Shown one piece after another: positions 18,492 through 28,829 of a DNA stretch of 57,458 nucleotides; the stretch's first letter is position 1, and every line of letters starts with the position of its first letter. This DNA comes from Tenebrionibacter intestinalis (GTDB lineage: Bacteria; Pseudomonadota; Gammaproteobacteria; Enterobacterales; Enterobacteriaceae), in assembly GCF_016632365.1 (NCBI RefSeq), contig NZ_JAEPBH010000030.1, forward strand, positions 1 through 57,458. The letters are read 5' to 3'. The notes under the pieces were generated by a model. That model saw nothing but the letters and a program-made list of their open reading frames with translations. It was not told the origin of the DNA and ran no database searches. The translations under genes were made by a program, and so were the position numbers.

Positions 18492-19271
18492 TCAGATAAT
18501 CCGGTTGGTTTTAAAATCGCGCAGGAAGCTGCCCCAGCGCCGTTCATAAAACGGCGTTAAGTGCGCCAGCATAAAATGGCTGATGCCCGTCTCGCCTTCA
18601 GCAATCCGGCAAATATCCAGCGGCTCGTCGCCCGGCAGCGTATCCATCGCCACGCTGCCGGCAGCCTGAATAATCGCCTCAACATCGCCGCTGGCTTCAA
18701 TACCCAGCAGCAACACTGGCTGCTCCTGCGCTTTCTCTTTCAGCGAGCATAAAAATGCACGCTTTACCGTATTTTGTGATTTAAATAACGTCGTCAGCGA
18801 AGCCACCATTTGCGCCGGCGGCTCAGCCACTTCAGAAAGCAGCAGCGCCTCGCCGCCTTCCAGCACCGTTTGCTGGCTGAGCGGATCGCCCTCTTTGCTG
18901 AGCAGGTGGCTGATTTCTCGCGGCGTAAATTCTTTGCCTGTGGGCAATTTAGCATTAAGAAACAGTGTCTCGCCGGGCGTCATTTCAAACAGCGCACGCG
19001 CAGGCATCACCACAAACGCCTGCTCGCCTTCAGCCGCCTCTTGCAGCGCCGTCAAAGAGGTAAAAAATGGAATAACCCACACCCCGTTTTCTTTCTGCCA
19101 GCGTTGTAAATCCAGCGTACCGTCGGCGCAATCCGCACTATCCTTAGCCGATTCGCCGGGCACCCAAACGCTGGCATCCAACAGCGCGCGAAAAAAAGCC
19201 GGCCTGTACGCCGGTTCCGTCGCCGCCTGCTCAAGCAGCGTCTCTACTGCATTTTTTTTGTTCTCAGCCAT
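18492..19271 (-). CDS. sseB: Enhanced serine sensitivity protein SseB
   Basis: A 259-residue cytosolic protein of the SseB family (258 residues in E. coli). The N-terminal domain carries WVIPFFTSLTALQEA and the FEMTPGETLFLNAKLPTGKEFTPREI motif. The C-terminal domain has FLCSLKEKAQEQPVLLLGIE. The biochemical role is unsettled; overexpression in E. coli alters serine sensitivity. In E. coli it lies next to sseA and pepB. Here the sseA side has been opened by the toxin module, while pepB remains upstream. Confidence 0.93.
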   Translation of the reverse strand: MAENKKNAVETLLEQAATEPAYRPAFFRALLDASVWVPGESAKDSADCADGTLDLQRWQKENGVWVIPFFTSLTALQEAAEGEQAFVVMPARALFEMTPGETLFLNAKLPTGKEFTPREISHLLSKEGDPLSQQTVLEGGEALLLSEVAEPPAQMVASLTTLFKSQNTVKRAFLCSLKEKAQEQPVLLLGIEASGDVEAIIQAAGSVAMDTLPGDEPLDICRIAEGETGISHFMLAHLTPFYERRWGSFLRDFKTNRII

Positions 19272-19421
19272 ACATTATCCGTTAAAACACAAAGGCGCAT
19301 TTCAGGTAACAAACCGCTTTTGTTCAACGCACCCTTGCGCAAAATACTGCCGCAGGCGCTGCCTGCGACAACTTCAGAAACAATGCGCCCTTTTCCGCCC
19401 GGTAAAAGGCGGGGCATGCGT

Positions 19422-20708
19422 TTACTTCGCCAGTAATAAATTCGCCAGTGTGCGCACGCCCGCGCCGGTTGCGCCCGCAGCCCACTGCTCTACCGCCGCT
19501 TTACGATAGGTGGCGGAACAATCGATATGCAGCCAGCCCTGACGATAATTTTCAACAAAGTGCGACAGAAACCCCGCCGCCGTGCTGGCGCCTGCCGGGT
19601 ATGCCGCACTGGCGGTGTTATTCAGTTCAGCAAAATTTGACGGTAGCTGACTGCGGTGCATCTGCGCCAGCGGCAGGCGCCAGAAGGCTTCATTTTCCGC
19701 CTGCGCGCTCGCTAACAGGCGGTTGCACAAGGCATCATCAAAGCTCAGCAGCGCGTGATAGTCGTTGCCGAGCGCGGTTTTCGCCGCGCCGGTTAACGTA
19801 GCGCAGTCAATGATGATTTCCGGCTTCTGCGCGCTGGCGTCAATCAGACCATCAGCCAGCACCAGGCGCCCTTCCGCATCGGTATTCATCACCTCAACGG
19901 TTTTACCGTTGCGATAGCGGATAATATCACCCAGCCGGAACGCGCTGCCGCTCACCATATTATCCGCACAGCACAAAATCAGCTTCACGCGTCTGTCCAG
20001 ACCGCGGGTAATAGCATAAGCCAGCGCCCCCGCAGCCAGCGCCGCGCCCCCCATATCAGATTTCATGGAATCCATAAAACCGGTGGGTTTCAGGCTATAG
20101 CCGCCGGAGTCAAACGTAATGCCTTTACCAACCAGGCAGGCATAGACCGGCGCGCTCTCGTTTCCCGTCGGGTTATAGTCCAGGGTTAGCAGCACCGGCG
20201 GGCGGCTGGAGCCACGGCCTACGGTGTACAGCCCGACATATTGTTGATCGCGCAGATCGTCGCCTTTTGTAATGCGGTAAGAGACGTTTTTACCCGCCAC
20301 ATCGCTGAGCAAATCCACCGCGCGTTGCGCTAGCTGCTCCGGGCCAAGATCGTCGGCTGGCGCATTAATGATGTCGCGCACCCAGTCAATGGTCTTCAGA
20401 CGGTTATCAAACTCACGCTGCTGTTTATCATCCAGTACCGCCCACTCCACCTGGCGCTCGCCTTTCGGGGCGCGATAGCCAAGCCAGAAAGCCCAGCTTT
20501 TTTCCACATCCCAACCGTCGCCTGCCAGGCGCACATGCTTCAGACCCTGGCCATCGATTTTACGCGCAGCGCGCTGAATAAGCGCCAGGTCATCCTGGCC
20601 GGTCAGATGTAGGGTTATGCCGCAGTCGCTGGCGCTCCAGATAGCTTTCTCTCCCCAACGCGCGTCCGCAGGCTGGCGGGAAAGCAGAATATTCATGGCT
20701 TCACTCAT
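19422..20708 (-). CDS. pepB: Peptidase B (M17 leucyl aminopeptidase family)
   Basis: A 428-residue dinuclear metallo-aminopeptidase. The M17 signature [14 protein letters not shown] is intact, and metal-ligand regions [13 protein letters not shown] and KSDMGGAA are present. The length matches E. coli PepB (427). It is cytosolic and degrades Cys-Gly and other small peptides. It follows iscX in the isc-region gene order; the 225-base gap between them holds a dispersed repeat bracketed by two copies of a hairpin. Confidence 0.97.
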   Translation of the reverse strand: MSEAMNILLSRQPADARWGEKAIWSASDCGITLHLTGQDDLALIQRAARKIDGQGLKHVRLAGDGWDVEKSWAFWLGYRAPKGERQVEWAVLDDKQQREFDNRLKTIDWVRDIINAPADDLGPEQLAQRAVDLLSDVAGKNVSYRITKGDDLRDQQYVGLYTVGRGSSRPPVLLTLDYNPTGNESAPVYACLVGKGITFDSGGYSLKPTGFMDSMKSDMGGAALAAGALAYAITRGLDRRVKLILCCADNMVSGSAFRLGDIIRYRNGKTVEVMNTDAEGRLVLADGLIDASAQKPEIIIDCATLTGAAKTALGNDYHALLSFDDALCNRLLASAQAENEAFWRLPLAQMHRSQLPSNFAELNNTASAAYPAGASTAAGFLSHFVENYRQGWLHIDCSATYRKAAVEQWAAGATGAGVRTLANLLLAK

Positions 20709-20744
20709 CTTATTTTCCTTATCGTATTATCGCCCGCCACAAAA

Positions 20745-20767
20745 ACGGGCCGCCCCTGGCAGCCCGT
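20745..20767. repeat. Hairpin repeat, copy 1 (pepB side)
   Basis: ACGGGC-CGCC... pairs with ...GGC-AGCCCGT to form a strong stem. The same motif recurs at 20908-20929 with minor loop changes. The two copies bracket the palindromic repeat between pepB and iscX. Confidence 0.7.
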
Positions 20768-20872
20768 GAGACTGCTGACCACCCCCAGCCTGTCACAGAC
20801 AGGATAGGGGGATACAACAAAAAATAAGGAAAATCAATGCATTGATTTTCACCTGTTTACCACAAAGAAGGT
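20768..20872. repeat. Dispersed palindromic repeat, best copy (A)
   Basis: About 105 bases. It starts GAGACTGCTGACCACCCC, then a small CTGTCACAGACAG dyad, an A-rich spacer, and a perfect 22-nt palindrome at 20829-20850 (half-site GAAAATCAATG). It ends CACCTGTTTACCACAAAG. Copies with the same block order or its core occur at 28679-28781, 31066-31114 and 1790-1820. It is not a tRNA, an IS end or a standard ERIC/REP unit that I recognise. Confidence 0.75.
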
Positions 20873-20907
20873 AAAACCCCGTTTTTTCCTTCTTTGTCAA
20901 CAACCTG

Positions 20908-20929
20908 ACGGGCCGCCCAGGCAGCCCGT
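20908..20929 (-). terminator. Hairpin repeat, copy 2; probable iscX terminator
   Basis: ACGGGCTGCC / GGCGGCCCGT stem lying 4 bases past the iscX stop on the minus strand. There is no proper T tract directly after it, so it may act as an RNA-stabilising end. It is a near copy of 20745-20767. Confidence 0.5.
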
Positions 20930-20932
20930 TTA

Positions 20933-21133
20933 TTACCCGGCTTCATCCAGCCAGACAAGCAGAATAGCTTCGAGTAATTTTTCATTCGACGCGTTCGGAT
21001 CGTCGTCAAACGCTTCCAGTTCGCAAATCCACTGATGCATATCGGTAAAACGCACGCGCTTCGGATCGAGATCCGGGCGGCTTTCATACAGCGCTTCGCC
21101 AATTTCGCGGCTGTCGCTCCACTTCAGTCCCAT
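20933..21133 (-). CDS. iscX: Iron-sulfur assembly adaptor IscX
   Basis: A 66-residue acidic protein ([29 protein letters not shown]). It binds IscS and iron and tunes cluster assembly. It is the last isc gene, 11 bases after fdx, with the same length as in E. coli. Confidence 0.97.
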   Translation of the reverse strand: MGLKWSDSREIGEALYESRPDLDPKRVRFTDMHQWICELEAFDDDPNASNEKLLEAILLVWLDEAG

Positions 21134-21144
21134 ACAGCCCTCTG

Positions 21145-21480
21145 TTAATGCTCACGCGCATGGTTGATAGTGTAACGCGGGATTTCAACAACCAGATCTT
21201 CATCAGTCACGCGGGCCTGGCAGCCCAGGCGGCTTTCTGGCTCCAGCCCCCAGGCTTTATCCAGCATGTCGTCTTCGTCTTCGCTACTTTCCGCCAGCGA
21301 ATCAAAACCTTCACGCACGATGCAGTGGCAGGTGGTGCAGGCGCAGGATTTTTCGCAGGCGTGCTCCACTTCAATGCCGTTACGCAACGCAACATCAAGA
21401 ATCGTTTCACCCGGCTGCGCTTCCAGCACGGCGCCTTCCGGGCACAAATCCTGATGAGGGAGAAAAACAATTTTTGGCAT
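21145..21480 (-). CDS. fdx: [2Fe-2S] ferredoxin of the Isc system
   Basis: 111 residues from the ATG at 21480 ([10 protein letters not shown], as in E. coli; the in-frame extension to 21549 runs back into hscA). Cluster ligands are in [12 protein letters not shown] and a later Cys in RLGCQAR. It supplies electrons for cluster assembly and lies 1 base after the hscA stop. Confidence 0.97.
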   Translation of the reverse strand: MPKIVFLPHQDLCPEGAVLEAQPGETILDVALRNGIEVEHACEKSCACTTCHCIVREGFDSLAESSEDEDDMLDKAWGLEPESRLGCQARVTDEDLVVEIPRYTINHAREH

Positions 21481-21481
21481 A

Positions 21482-23332
21482 TTACACCTCATCCACAGAG
21501 TGGCCTTTGAGCGCCTGGCGAATGGATACATCCATACGGCGCGCGGCAAATGCCTGGGTCTGTTTATCTGTTATTTTAATGGCGTCTTTTATTGCTTCGG
21601 CATCGCTGCCCCCGGCAACGATGCGCAGTTGTTCGGCGCACCGCTCAATAGCCTGCCGCTCTTCTTCACTCAGCAGCGCGCCGTCTGCGCCAAGCGCGCT
21701 CTGTACGCTTTCCAGCACGCGCGCGGCCTCAACTTTTTGCTCCGCCAGCATACGCGCCCGCACATCCTGCTCAGCAAAATTCATTGAGTCCTGAATCATA
21801 GAAACGATTTCACCATCCGTCAGGCCGTAAGAGGGTTTCACCTGTATTGACGCTTCCACGCCGGTAGATTTCTCCATCGCGGTGACGCTCAGCAGACCAT
21901 CCGCATCCACCTGAAAGGTGACGCGAATATGCGCCCCGCCCGCCGGCAGCGGCGGAATGCCGCGCAGCGTAAAACGCGCCAGGGAGCGACAATCCTGCAC
22001 CAGCTCGCGTTCCCCCTGCATCACGTGAATAGCCATCGCGGTTTGACCATCCTTAAAGGTGGTGAATTCCTGCGCACGCGCCACAGGAATAGTGGTATTG
22101 CGCGCAATCACTTTTTCCACCAGCCCGCCCATCGTCTCAAGGCCGAGGGAGAGCGGGATAACGTCCAGCAACAGCATTTCGCTGTCCGGTTTGTTGCCAA
22201 CCAGAATGTCCGCCTGAATGGCGGCGCCGAGCGCGACCACGCGGTCAGGATCGATAGACGTCAGCGGCATGCGGCCAAAGAATTCGCCCACACGTTCACG
22301 CACCAGCGGCACGCGGGTGGAGCCGCCCACCATGACCGCTTCATTCACGTCGCTGGCATCCACGCCCGCATCCTTCAAGGCCCGACGACATGCCAGCAAC
22401 GTACGCTTGACCAGCGGCGCAATCAGCGCGTTAAACTGTTCACGATTTACCGTGCCGCGCCAGCCTGCCACCTCAACGTTCGCTGTTTCAGCTTCGCTTA
22501 GCGCGATTTTGGCGGCAATGGCGGCATCAAGCAATTGACGCTGAAGCCGAACATCGTCACGGCCGCTAAAGCCCGCTTGTTCACGCAGCCAGTCGGCCAG
22601 CAGGTGGTCAAAATCATCGCCGCCCAGCGCAGAATCGCCGCCTGTCGCCAGGACTTCAAATATCCCGCGACACAGGCGCAAAATGGAAATATCAAAGGTG
22701 CCGCCGCCCAGATCGTATACGGCGATAACGCCTTCCTGACCGGTATCCAGCCCGTAGGCGATAGCGGCCGCCGTCGGTTCGTTAAGCAAGCGCAGCACGT
22801 GTAACCCTGCCAGGCGCGCCGCATCTTTAGTACCCTGGCGCTGGGCGTCGTCAAAGTAAGCAGGCACGGTAATCACAACGCCGTCCAGTTCGCCGCCGAG
22901 CGCTTGCTGAGCGCGGCCCGCCAGCGTCCTGAGAATATCGGCAGATACACGGATGGGATTAACCAGACCTGCGGCCGTTTCGATCATCGGCAGACCGTTT
23001 TCGCTGGCCTGAAACTGATAGGGAAGATGCGGGTAACGCGCACGAATATCATCCAGCGAGCGCCCCAGCAGGCGCTTAACGGAACTAATGGTATTCACCG
23101 GATCGGCTGACGCATGCAGACGCGCATCCCATCCAACACTGTGGCCCTGCGGCAGATAATGCACGACTGACGGCAGCAGGTGACGCCCGTCGAGGTCAGA
23201 CAGCGTTTCAGCCTGCCCGCTGCGTACGGTCGCCACCAGCGAATTGGTCGTTCCCAGGTCAATGCCCGCCGCCAGCCGCCGCTGATGCGGCGCAGCGCTC
23301 AATCCAGGCTCACTGATTTGTAATAAGGCCAT
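21482..23332 (-). CDS. hscA: Hsp70-type chaperone HscA
   Basis: A 616-residue specialised Hsp70. The nucleotide-binding domain has [14 protein letters not shown] near residue 24, [34 protein letters not shown] and [13 protein letters not shown]. The substrate domain (about 390-500) and helical lid follow. It binds the LPPVK motif of IscU (visible here in iscU) to promote cluster transfer. It is placed between hscB and fdx, 616 residues as in E. coli. Confidence 0.98.
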   Translation of the reverse strand: MALLQISEPGLSAAPHQRRLAAGIDLGTTNSLVATVRSGQAETLSDLDGRHLLPSVVHYLPQGHSVGWDARLHASADPVNTISSVKRLLGRSLDDIRARYPHLPYQFQASENGLPMIETAAGLVNPIRVSADILRTLAGRAQQALGGELDGVVITVPAYFDDAQRQGTKDAARLAGLHVLRLLNEPTAAAIAYGLDTGQEGVIAVYDLGGGTFDISILRLCRGIFEVLATGGDSALGGDDFDHLLADWLREQAGFSGRDDVRLQRQLLDAAIAAKIALSEAETANVEVAGWRGTVNREQFNALIAPLVKRTLLACRRALKDAGVDASDVNEAVMVGGSTRVPLVRERVGEFFGRMPLTSIDPDRVVALGAAIQADILVGNKPDSEMLLLDVIPLSLGLETMGGLVEKVIARNTTIPVARAQEFTTFKDGQTAMAIHVMQGERELVQDCRSLARFTLRGIPPLPAGGAHIRVTFQVDADGLLSVTAMEKSTGVEASIQVKPSYGLTDGEIVSMIQDSMNFAEQDVRARMLAEQKVEAARVLESVQSALGADGALLSEEERQAIERCAEQLRIVAGGSDAEAIKDAIKITDKQTQAFAARRMDVSIRQALKGHSVDEV

Positions 23333-23346
23333 GTTAGCTTCCAGAA

Positions 23347-23862
23347 TTAAAAATCGAGCAGCTTCTCTTCGAGTTGTTCTGCGCTGGTGCGAAGTTTATC
23401 GAGAAAACGCAGCTTGCGCACCGTATCGGCCGCCTGTTCCCACTTTTTGTCGTTAAGCTCGCGCGCCATGTTTTCGCTGCGGGTATTGAAAATGGCGTTT
23501 ATGCGCCTGATGAAACCTTCCAGCCGCGCTTCATCGCGGGCTTGCCCAATATCATCAAGTTCTTCGCGCAGCTCAAGTTGTTCCATCAGAAAGGCGGTAT
23601 CGCGCACGGTTTGCTGTTCGCTGGCTAAATCATAGCCGTGGAGCGAAAGCATGTATTGCGCCCGCATCAGCGGCTGGCGCAGCGTTTGCCAGGCCTGATT
23701 AATCGTAGCGGAACGCTGCACCGCCTGCAGGCGCTCGGCTTCGGGGCTGTTAGCAAAGTTATCCGGATGGAACTGGCGCTGCAGCTCCTGATAGCGGGTC
23801 GCCAACTGGGCTGTATCCAGCGCAAACTGCACCGGAAGCCCGAAGAGGGTAAAAAAATCCAT
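23347..23862 (-). CDS. hscB: J-domain co-chaperone HscB
   Basis: A 171-residue protein. An N-terminal J domain with the HPD motif ([14 protein letters not shown]) is followed by a C-terminal three-helix bundle that binds IscU. It stimulates the HscA ATPase. It lies 14 bases upstream of hscA. Confidence 0.97.
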   Translation of the reverse strand: MDFFTLFGLPVQFALDTAQLATRYQELQRQFHPDNFANSPEAERLQAVQRSATINQAWQTLRQPLMRAQYMLSLHGYDLASEQQTVRDTAFLMEQLELREELDDIGQARDEARLEGFIRRINAIFNTRSENMARELNDKKWEQAADTVRKLRFLDKLRTSAEQLEEKLLDF

Positions 23863-23941
23863 AGCAGTCTCGGGTAAGCATCAGGGATGCCAGTACGCCC
23901 CACGCGCTGACAATGTGGTGGGGCCTGGCGGAGTGCGGATA

Positions 23942-24265
23942 TCAGACGTTAAAGCTTTCGCCGCAGCCGCACTCGTCTTTTACGTTAGGGTTAGTGAATT
24001 TAAAGCCTTCGTTCAGGCCTTCTTTCACAAAGTCCAACTGTGTGCCGTCAAGAAATTGCAGGCTTTTACCATCGATCACCACCCTTACGCCTTTGTCTTC
24101 AAATACTACATCTTCCGCCGCAGGCTTATCGACAAATTCCAGCACATAAGCCATACCGGAACAGCCGGACGTACGCACGCCCAGACGCAGGCCAAACCCT
24201 TTGCCCCGGTTGGCGAGAAAAGTGTTTACGCGCGCGGCGGCGGCATCGCTCAGGGTAATCGACAT
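23942..24265 (-). CDS. iscA: Iron-sulfur assembly protein IscA
   Basis: A 107-residue A-type carrier. The three conserved cysteines are present (SGCSGMAY, and CGCG near the C-terminus). It delivers clusters, especially [4Fe-4S], to apo-proteins. The gap after it to hscB is 79 bases, slightly longer than other gaps in the operon. Confidence 0.97.
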   Translation of the reverse strand: MSITLSDAAAARVNTFLANRGKGFGLRLGVRTSGCSGMAYVLEFVDKPAAEDVVFEDKGVRVVIDGKSLQFLDGTQLDFVKEGLNEGFKFTNPNVKDECGCGESFNV

Positions 24266-24281
24266 ATCAAAACCTCAGTCA

Positions 24282-24668
24282 TTATTTTGCTTCACGTTTG
24301 CTTTTATAGTCCGCAATGGCCGCCTTAATGGCGTCTTCTGCAAGGATTGAGCAGTGAATTTTCACCGGCGGCAGATCAAGTTCTTCGGCGATGTCGGTAT
24401 TTTTAATGGCCTGCGCTTCGTCCAGGCTTTTACCCTTGACCCACTCGGTGACCAGCGAGCTGGAGGCGATAGCAGAACCACAGCCGTAAGTTTTAAAGCG
24501 CGCGTCTTCAATGATGCCGTCGTTGCTAACTTTAATTTGTAGTTTCATAACGTCGCCGCACGCCGGCGCGCCAACCATTCCGCTGCCGACATTTTCGTCG
24601 CTGTTGTCAAAAGAACCAACGTTGCGCGGGTTTTCATAATGATCGATGACTTTTTCGCTGTATGCCAT
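24282..24668 (-). CDS. iscU: Iron-sulfur cluster scaffold IscU
   Basis: A 128-residue scaffold on which [2Fe-2S] clusters form. Ligands are in GAPACGDVMK, TYGCGSAIA and HCSILAEDA. The LPPVK motif recognised by HscA precedes the last Cys. It lies 28 bases after iscS and 16 before iscA. Confidence 0.98.
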   Translation of the reverse strand: MAYSEKVIDHYENPRNVGSFDNSDENVGSGMVGAPACGDVMKLQIKVSNDGIIEDARFKTYGCGSAIASSSLVTEWVKGKSLDEAQAIKNTDIAEELDLPPVKIHCSILAEDAIKAAIADYKSKREAK

Positions 24669-24696
24669 AGTTAATAGTCCTTACTTCCGATACCGG

Positions 24697-25911
24697 TTAG
24701 TGATGCGCCCATTCGATGCTGTTCAGATCCACGCCCTGCTTAAACATCTCCCACAGCGGGGAAAGATCGCGCAGGCGGCCGATGGATTTACGCACCAGAT
24801 CGATTGTGTAATCAATCTCTTCCTGCGTCGTGAAACGACCAACAGAGAAGCGAATCGAGCTATGGGCCAACTCATCATTGAGTCCCAGCGCGCGCAGCAC
24901 GTAGGAAGGTTCAAGGCTTGCGGACGTACAGGCTGAACCCGACGATACGGCCAAATCTTTGAGCGCCATAATCAGAGACTCGCCCTCAACGTAGTTAAAG
25001 CTGACGTTAAGAATGTTGGGCGCGCCCTGCTGCAAATCACCGTTGAGGTAAACTTCTTCAATATCTTTCAGACCGTTCCACAGGCGGTCGCGAAGCTGAC
25101 GCTGGCGGGCCATTTCGGTCGCCATCTCTTCTTTCGCAATACGGTAGGCTTCACCCATGCCGACAATCTGATGCACAGGCAGCGTACCGGAACGCATGCC
25201 GCGCTCGTGCCCGCCGCCGTGAATTTGCGCTTCAATACGAACGCGCGGCTTGCGGCGAACATACAGCGCGCCAATGCCTTTCGGGCCGTAAAGCTTGTGT
25301 CCTGAAAAGGACATTAAATCCACTTTCAACTGACTCAAATCTACTGGCAATTTACCGACGCTCTGGGTGGCGTCCACGTGGAAAATAATCCCGCGCGCGC
25401 GGCACATTTCGCCGATAGTCGCAATATCCTGCACCACGCCGATTTCATTATTTACATGCATAATGGAAACAAGGATGGTGTCATCACGCATCGCTGCTTC
25501 AAGTTCTTTAAGATCAATAATGCCATTGCTCTGCGGAGCGAGATAGGTAACGTCAAACCCTTCTCGCTCCAACTGACGGCAGGTATCCAGCACCGCTTTA
25601 TGCTCGGTTTTACTGGTGATAATGTGCTTGCCTTTTTTCTGATAGAAATTAGCAGCGCCTTTAATCGCCAGGTTATCCGACTCGGTAGCACCAGAGGTAA
25701 AGACAATTTCACGCGGGTCCGCGCCAACCAGCTCGGCAATCTGGTTACGGGCGATATCCACCGCCTCTTCCGCCTGCCAGCCAAAACGGTGGGAGCGGGA
25801 TGCGGGGTTACCGAAAGTCCCATCCATAGTCAGAAACTGCATCATCTTCTCCGCGACGCGCGGATCGACCGGCGTTGTCGCAGAGTAGTCGAGATAAATC
25901 GGTAATTTCAT
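24697..25911 (-). CDS. iscS: Cysteine desulfurase IscS
   Basis: 404 residues from the ATG at 25911 ([16 protein letters not shown], as in E. coli; the upstream extension to 25938 is not family-like). It is a PLP enzyme: the lysine Schiff base is in [12 protein letters not shown] and the catalytic Cys loop is in [14 protein letters not shown]. It supplies persulfide sulfur to IscU and to tRNA thiolation. Confidence 0.98.
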   Translation of the reverse strand: MKLPIYLDYSATTPVDPRVAEKMMQFLTMDGTFGNPASRSHRFGWQAEEAVDIARNQIAELVGADPREIVFTSGATESDNLAIKGAANFYQKKGKHIITSKTEHKAVLDTCRQLEREGFDVTYLAPQSNGIIDLKELEAAMRDDTILVSIMHVNNEIGVVQDIATIGEMCRARGIIFHVDATQSVGKLPVDLSQLKVDLMSFSGHKLYGPKGIGALYVRRKPRVRIEAQIHGGGHERGMRSGTLPVHQIVGMGEAYRIAKEEMATEMARQRQLRDRLWNGLKDIEEVYLNGDLQQGAPNILNVSFNYVEGESLIMALKDLAVSSGSACTSASLEPSYVLRALGLNDELAHSSIRFSVGRFTTQEEIDYTIDLVRKSIGRLRDLSPLWEMFKQGVDLNSIEWAHH

Positions 25912-26013
25912 TGCTCTTAAGCTCCGTACATCACTCAATGCGGTGAACCAGGGAAATTCGGCGCAGGGAGAGCGTGCTCCCTGCCTGATTCAGAATGTCA
26001 TTCTTGTGGTTAC

Positions 26014-26505
26014 TTATGCGCGCAGTTTGACATCAATCGCGTCCTGAACGCGGCTATTGCGATAGGTTTCACTGTGCAACTGGCGATCGGAAACATCCAA
26101 CACTTCCTGATTGCTGACCAGTTCACCCAACGTGATGTTGTTGAGAAAGCCGGTCAGACGATCGCTCAAATCGCGCCACAGCGCATGCGTCAGGCACTTA
26201 TCGCCCCCCTGACAGCCGCCCTTGCCCTGACAACGGGTTGCGTCGACGGATTCGTCAACGGCACTGATAACTTCACCAACCGCGATACTGTCGGCATTTT
26301 TACCCAGAAGATAGCCGCCCCCCGGACCACGAACGCTGGCCACCAGACCATTTTTGCGCAGACGGGAGAACAGCTGCTCCAGATAAGAGAGCGAAATTCC
26401 CTGACGCTCAGAAATGTCAGCCAACGGTACCGGGCCCGTTCCAGAGTTAAGTGCAACGTCAAGCATTGCGGTCACGGCGTAACGCCCTTTTGATGTTAAT
26501 CTCAT
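26014..26505 (-). CDS. iscR: Fe-S cluster-sensing regulator IscR
   Basis: A 163-residue Rrf2-family repressor/activator. It has a winged HTH ([21 protein letters not shown]) and the three cluster cysteines in [13 protein letters not shown]. Holo-IscR represses the isc operon. It is the first gene of the operon. Confidence 0.98.
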   Translation of the reverse strand: MRLTSKGRYAVTAMLDVALNSGTGPVPLADISERQGISLSYLEQLFSRLRKNGLVASVRGPGGGYLLGKNADSIAVGEVISAVDESVDATRCQGKGGCQGGDKCLTHALWRDLSDRLTGFLNNITLGELVSNQEVLDVSDRQLHSETYRNSRVQDAIDVKLRA

Positions 26506-26587
26506 GTCTTACTTAACCTCAGAAATGTGCCCCTCGAACCGGGGGTTTTGCCATAAAAACGTTTTACATAGCGAGGCCAAGTCTGAC

Positions 26588-26612
26588 ATTCCTGAGTAAA
26601 TTGGTCAACTAT
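26588..26612 (-). promoter_or_regulatory. iscR promoter with type 1 IscR-like operator
   Basis: The minus strand reads ATAGTTGACC-AATTTACTC-AGGAAT about 85 bases before the iscR start. TTGACC forms a -35 element, and the ATAGTTGAC half-site is the one seen in the E. coli iscR control region. The assignment rests on this similarity and position. Confidence 0.6.
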
Positions 26613-26644
26613 TTGTCCGGGGAATTCACGCCCTCTTTTAGCAT

Positions 26645-27373
26645 TTATGGCTTCGTCTTATAACTTGCCGCTATTGAAGCAAGCATGCCGCGCAGTATAT
26701 TGAGTTCCTGGCTTTCCGGACGCGCGCGCGTAAACAAGCGACGCAGTTTGTTCATGACCTGCCCGGGGTGATTTGCGCGAATAAAACCGGTTTGCAACAG
26801 TACTTCTTCAAGATGGCCGTAGAAGCGCTCAAGATCGTCCACCAGCGGATATGGCGCCTCTTCTTCGCCATCAGAGACCGGGTCGCCAGCCAGCCAGGCC
26901 ATACGCACTTCATAGGCAATGACCTGCACCGCCATCGCGAGGTTTAGCGAGCTGTATTGCGGATTTGCGGCAATTGCCACGTGATAGTGACATTTTTGCA
27001 GTTCTTCGTTGGTCAGGCCCACGCGTTCGCGGCCAAATACCAGCGCGACCGGCGCATGTCGCCCTTGCTCGACGCTTTTCAGGCCGCATTCGCGCGGATC
27101 GAGCATCGGCCAGGGCAACGTGCGCGAACGCGCGCTGGTGCCGACCACCAGGCTACAGCCGCTCAGGGCTTCATCAAGGGTTTCCACAATCCGCGCATTA
27201 CCGATAACATCGCTGGCGCCCGCCGCAAGGGCGATGGCCTGCGAATCGGGCCTGACCAGCGGATTGACCAGCCAGAGGTTGGTCAGGCCCATCGTTTTCA
27301 TAGCGCGGGCGACGGAGCCCATATTGCCGGTGTGAGAGGTTTCAACCAGCACGATTCGAATATTTTGCAACAT
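26645..27373 (-). CDS. trmJ: tRNA (cytidine/uridine-2'-O-)-methyltransferase TrmJ
   Basis: A 242-residue SPOUT methyltransferase that modifies position 32 of tRNA. The SPOUT knot is seen in [20 protein letters not shown] and [20 protein letters not shown], and the N-terminus [23 protein letters not shown] matches the family. It is divergent from suhB, 119 bases away, as in E. coli. Confidence 0.97.
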   Translation of the reverse strand: MLQNIRIVLVETSHTGNMGSVARAMKTMGLTNLWLVNPLVRPDSQAIALAAGASDVIGNARIVETLDEALSGCSLVVGTSARSRTLPWPMLDPRECGLKSVEQGRHAPVALVFGRERVGLTNEELQKCHYHVAIAANPQYSSLNLAMAVQVIAYEVRMAWLAGDPVSDGEEEAPYPLVDDLERFYGHLEEVLLQTGFIRANHPGQVMNKLRRLFTRARPESQELNILRGMLASIAASYKTKP

Positions 27374-27492
27374 GACCTTAAGCGCGATAAAAGTTTATCC
27401 CGGCATAGTATCATATTCCGAAGACATATTCCGATCGCTCTGGTATACTCCGCGCCGTTTTCCCGTTCTTTAACATCCAGTGAGAGTAACCC

Positions 27493-28296
27493 ATGCATCC
27501 GATGCTCAACATCGCCGTGCGCGCCGCGCGTAAGGCTGGCAATCTGATTGCCCGAAATTACGAAACGCCCGACGCGGTAGAAGCCAGCCAGAAAGGCAGC
27601 AACGATTTTGTCACCAACATCGATAAAGAAGCAGAAAGACTGATTGTTGAGACCATCCGCAAATCCTATCCTCAGCACACCATTATCACTGAAGAAGCCG
27701 GTGAGCTGGCAGGTGAAGACGCAGATATACAGTGGGTTATCGATCCTCTGGATGGCACCACCAATTTCATTAAACGCCTGCCGCATTTTGCGGTGTCTAT
27801 CGCAGTGCGCATTAAAGGCCGCACTGAAGTAGCCGTCGTTTACGATCCCATGCGTAATGAACTTTTCACTGCGACGCGCGGCCAGGGCGCGCAGCTTAAC
27901 GGCTACCGCCTGCGCGGCGCCAGCAGCCGCGATCTGGATGGCACCATACTGGCGACCGGTTTCCCGTTTAAGGCTAAGCAGCACGCCGAAAGTTATATGA
28001 GGATTGTCAGTAAGTTGTTTACCCGCTGTGCAGACTTCCGCCGCACCGGCTCTGCCGCCCTGGATCTGGCCTACGTCGCAGCAGGCCGCGTTGATGGTTT
28101 CTTTGAAATAGGGCTGCGCCCGTGGGATTTTGCCGGCGGCGAACTACTGGTGCGCGAAGCCGGCGGTCTGGTATGCGATTTCACCGGCGGCCATAACTAC
28201 CTCACTACCGGCAACATCGTGGCGGGTAATCCACGCGTGGTGAAAAACATGCTGGCGGAAATGCGCGACGAATTAAGCGAAGCGCTGAAGCGCTAA
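27493..28296 (+). CDS. suhB: Inositol-1-monophosphatase / Nus factor SuhB
   Basis: A 267-residue Mg-dependent phosphatase of the IMPase family. Metal ligands are in EEAGE and WVIDPLDGTTNF, and the C-terminal WDFAGGELLVREAGG motif is intact. SuhB also takes part in rRNA antitermination and ribosome maturation. The length equals E. coli. A strong terminator follows. Confidence 0.97.
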   Translation: MHPMLNIAVRAARKAGNLIARNYETPDAVEASQKGSNDFVTNIDKEAERLIVETIRKSYPQHTIITEEAGELAGEDADIQWVIDPLDGTTNFIKRLPHFAVSIAVRIKGRTEVAVVYDPMRNELFTATRGQGAQLNGYRLRGASSRDLDGTILATGFPFKAKQHAESYMRIVSKLFTRCADFRRTGSAALDLAYVAAGRVDGFFEIGLRPWDFAGGELLVREAGGLVCDFTGGHNYLTTGNIVAGNPRVVKNMLAEMRDELSEALKR

Positions 28297-28304
28297 CAGC
28301 ACGC

Positions 28305-28336
28305 TTTCTCTTCTCGCCGCCTGGCGAGAAGAGAAA
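28305..28336 (+). terminator. suhB terminator hairpin
   Basis: A perfect 14-bp stem (TTTCTCTTCTCGCC / GGCGAGAAGAGAAA) with a 4-base loop lies 9 bases past the suhB stop. The U tract is weak (TTGCC). Confidence 0.7.
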
Positions 28337-28829
28337 TTGCCTTAACCGGGCGAACGGCTCATCCTTTTCATTCTCACGTCCCTGCCTTATCCCTTACGTT
28401 ACAGGTTACGCGCTCGGCACCTGGGCCAGTAATCACTTATCAAAGCGTGCATGTTAACTTTGCCCATCCCCCCCCTAAGCGAACCTGCGCCAACAGCGCC
28501 AGGCCAGGCTTACCGGGAAAAGGTATTGCTTTGCGTGGAAAAAGAATTAACGCCGCGCCGCCAGAAGAAAGGAGCACAGGCCCGGTAGATTCGGGCGCCC
28601 TTTTTCAGTTTAAAGCTCCATGATCTGGTCGAAAATAACGCGTCAATATCTCGTAAAAACACAAACAAAGCATAATGCCGAGACTGCTGACAACCCCCTT
28701 CCTTTCGCAGACAGGATGGATGAAACACAATAAAAACAAGGTAAATCAATTGGTTGTTTTTCAACAAATTACCATAGAGCATCAGATGCGGCGTATTCGC
28801 GAAACACGGGAGAATTAGCTTGCTGACGC
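28337..28829. other. Intergenic region between suhB and hcaT
   Basis: Nearly 500 bases without a supported gene. A GCCCG-GTAGATT-CGGGC hairpin with CCCTTTTT (28583-28607) looks like a plus-strand terminator without an obvious gene in front of it, hinting at deleted sequence. The second copy of the dispersed repeat follows at 28679. Confidence 0.45.
28679..28781. repeat. Dispersed palindromic repeat, copy B
   Basis: Same order of blocks as at 20768-20872: GAGACTGCTGAC-ACCCCC, CAGACAGGAT, an A-rich spacer, a degenerate central palindrome (AAATCAATTGGTTGTTTTT), and AAATTACCATAGAG. Substitutions are spread over the length, so the copies are not recent. Confidence 0.7.
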
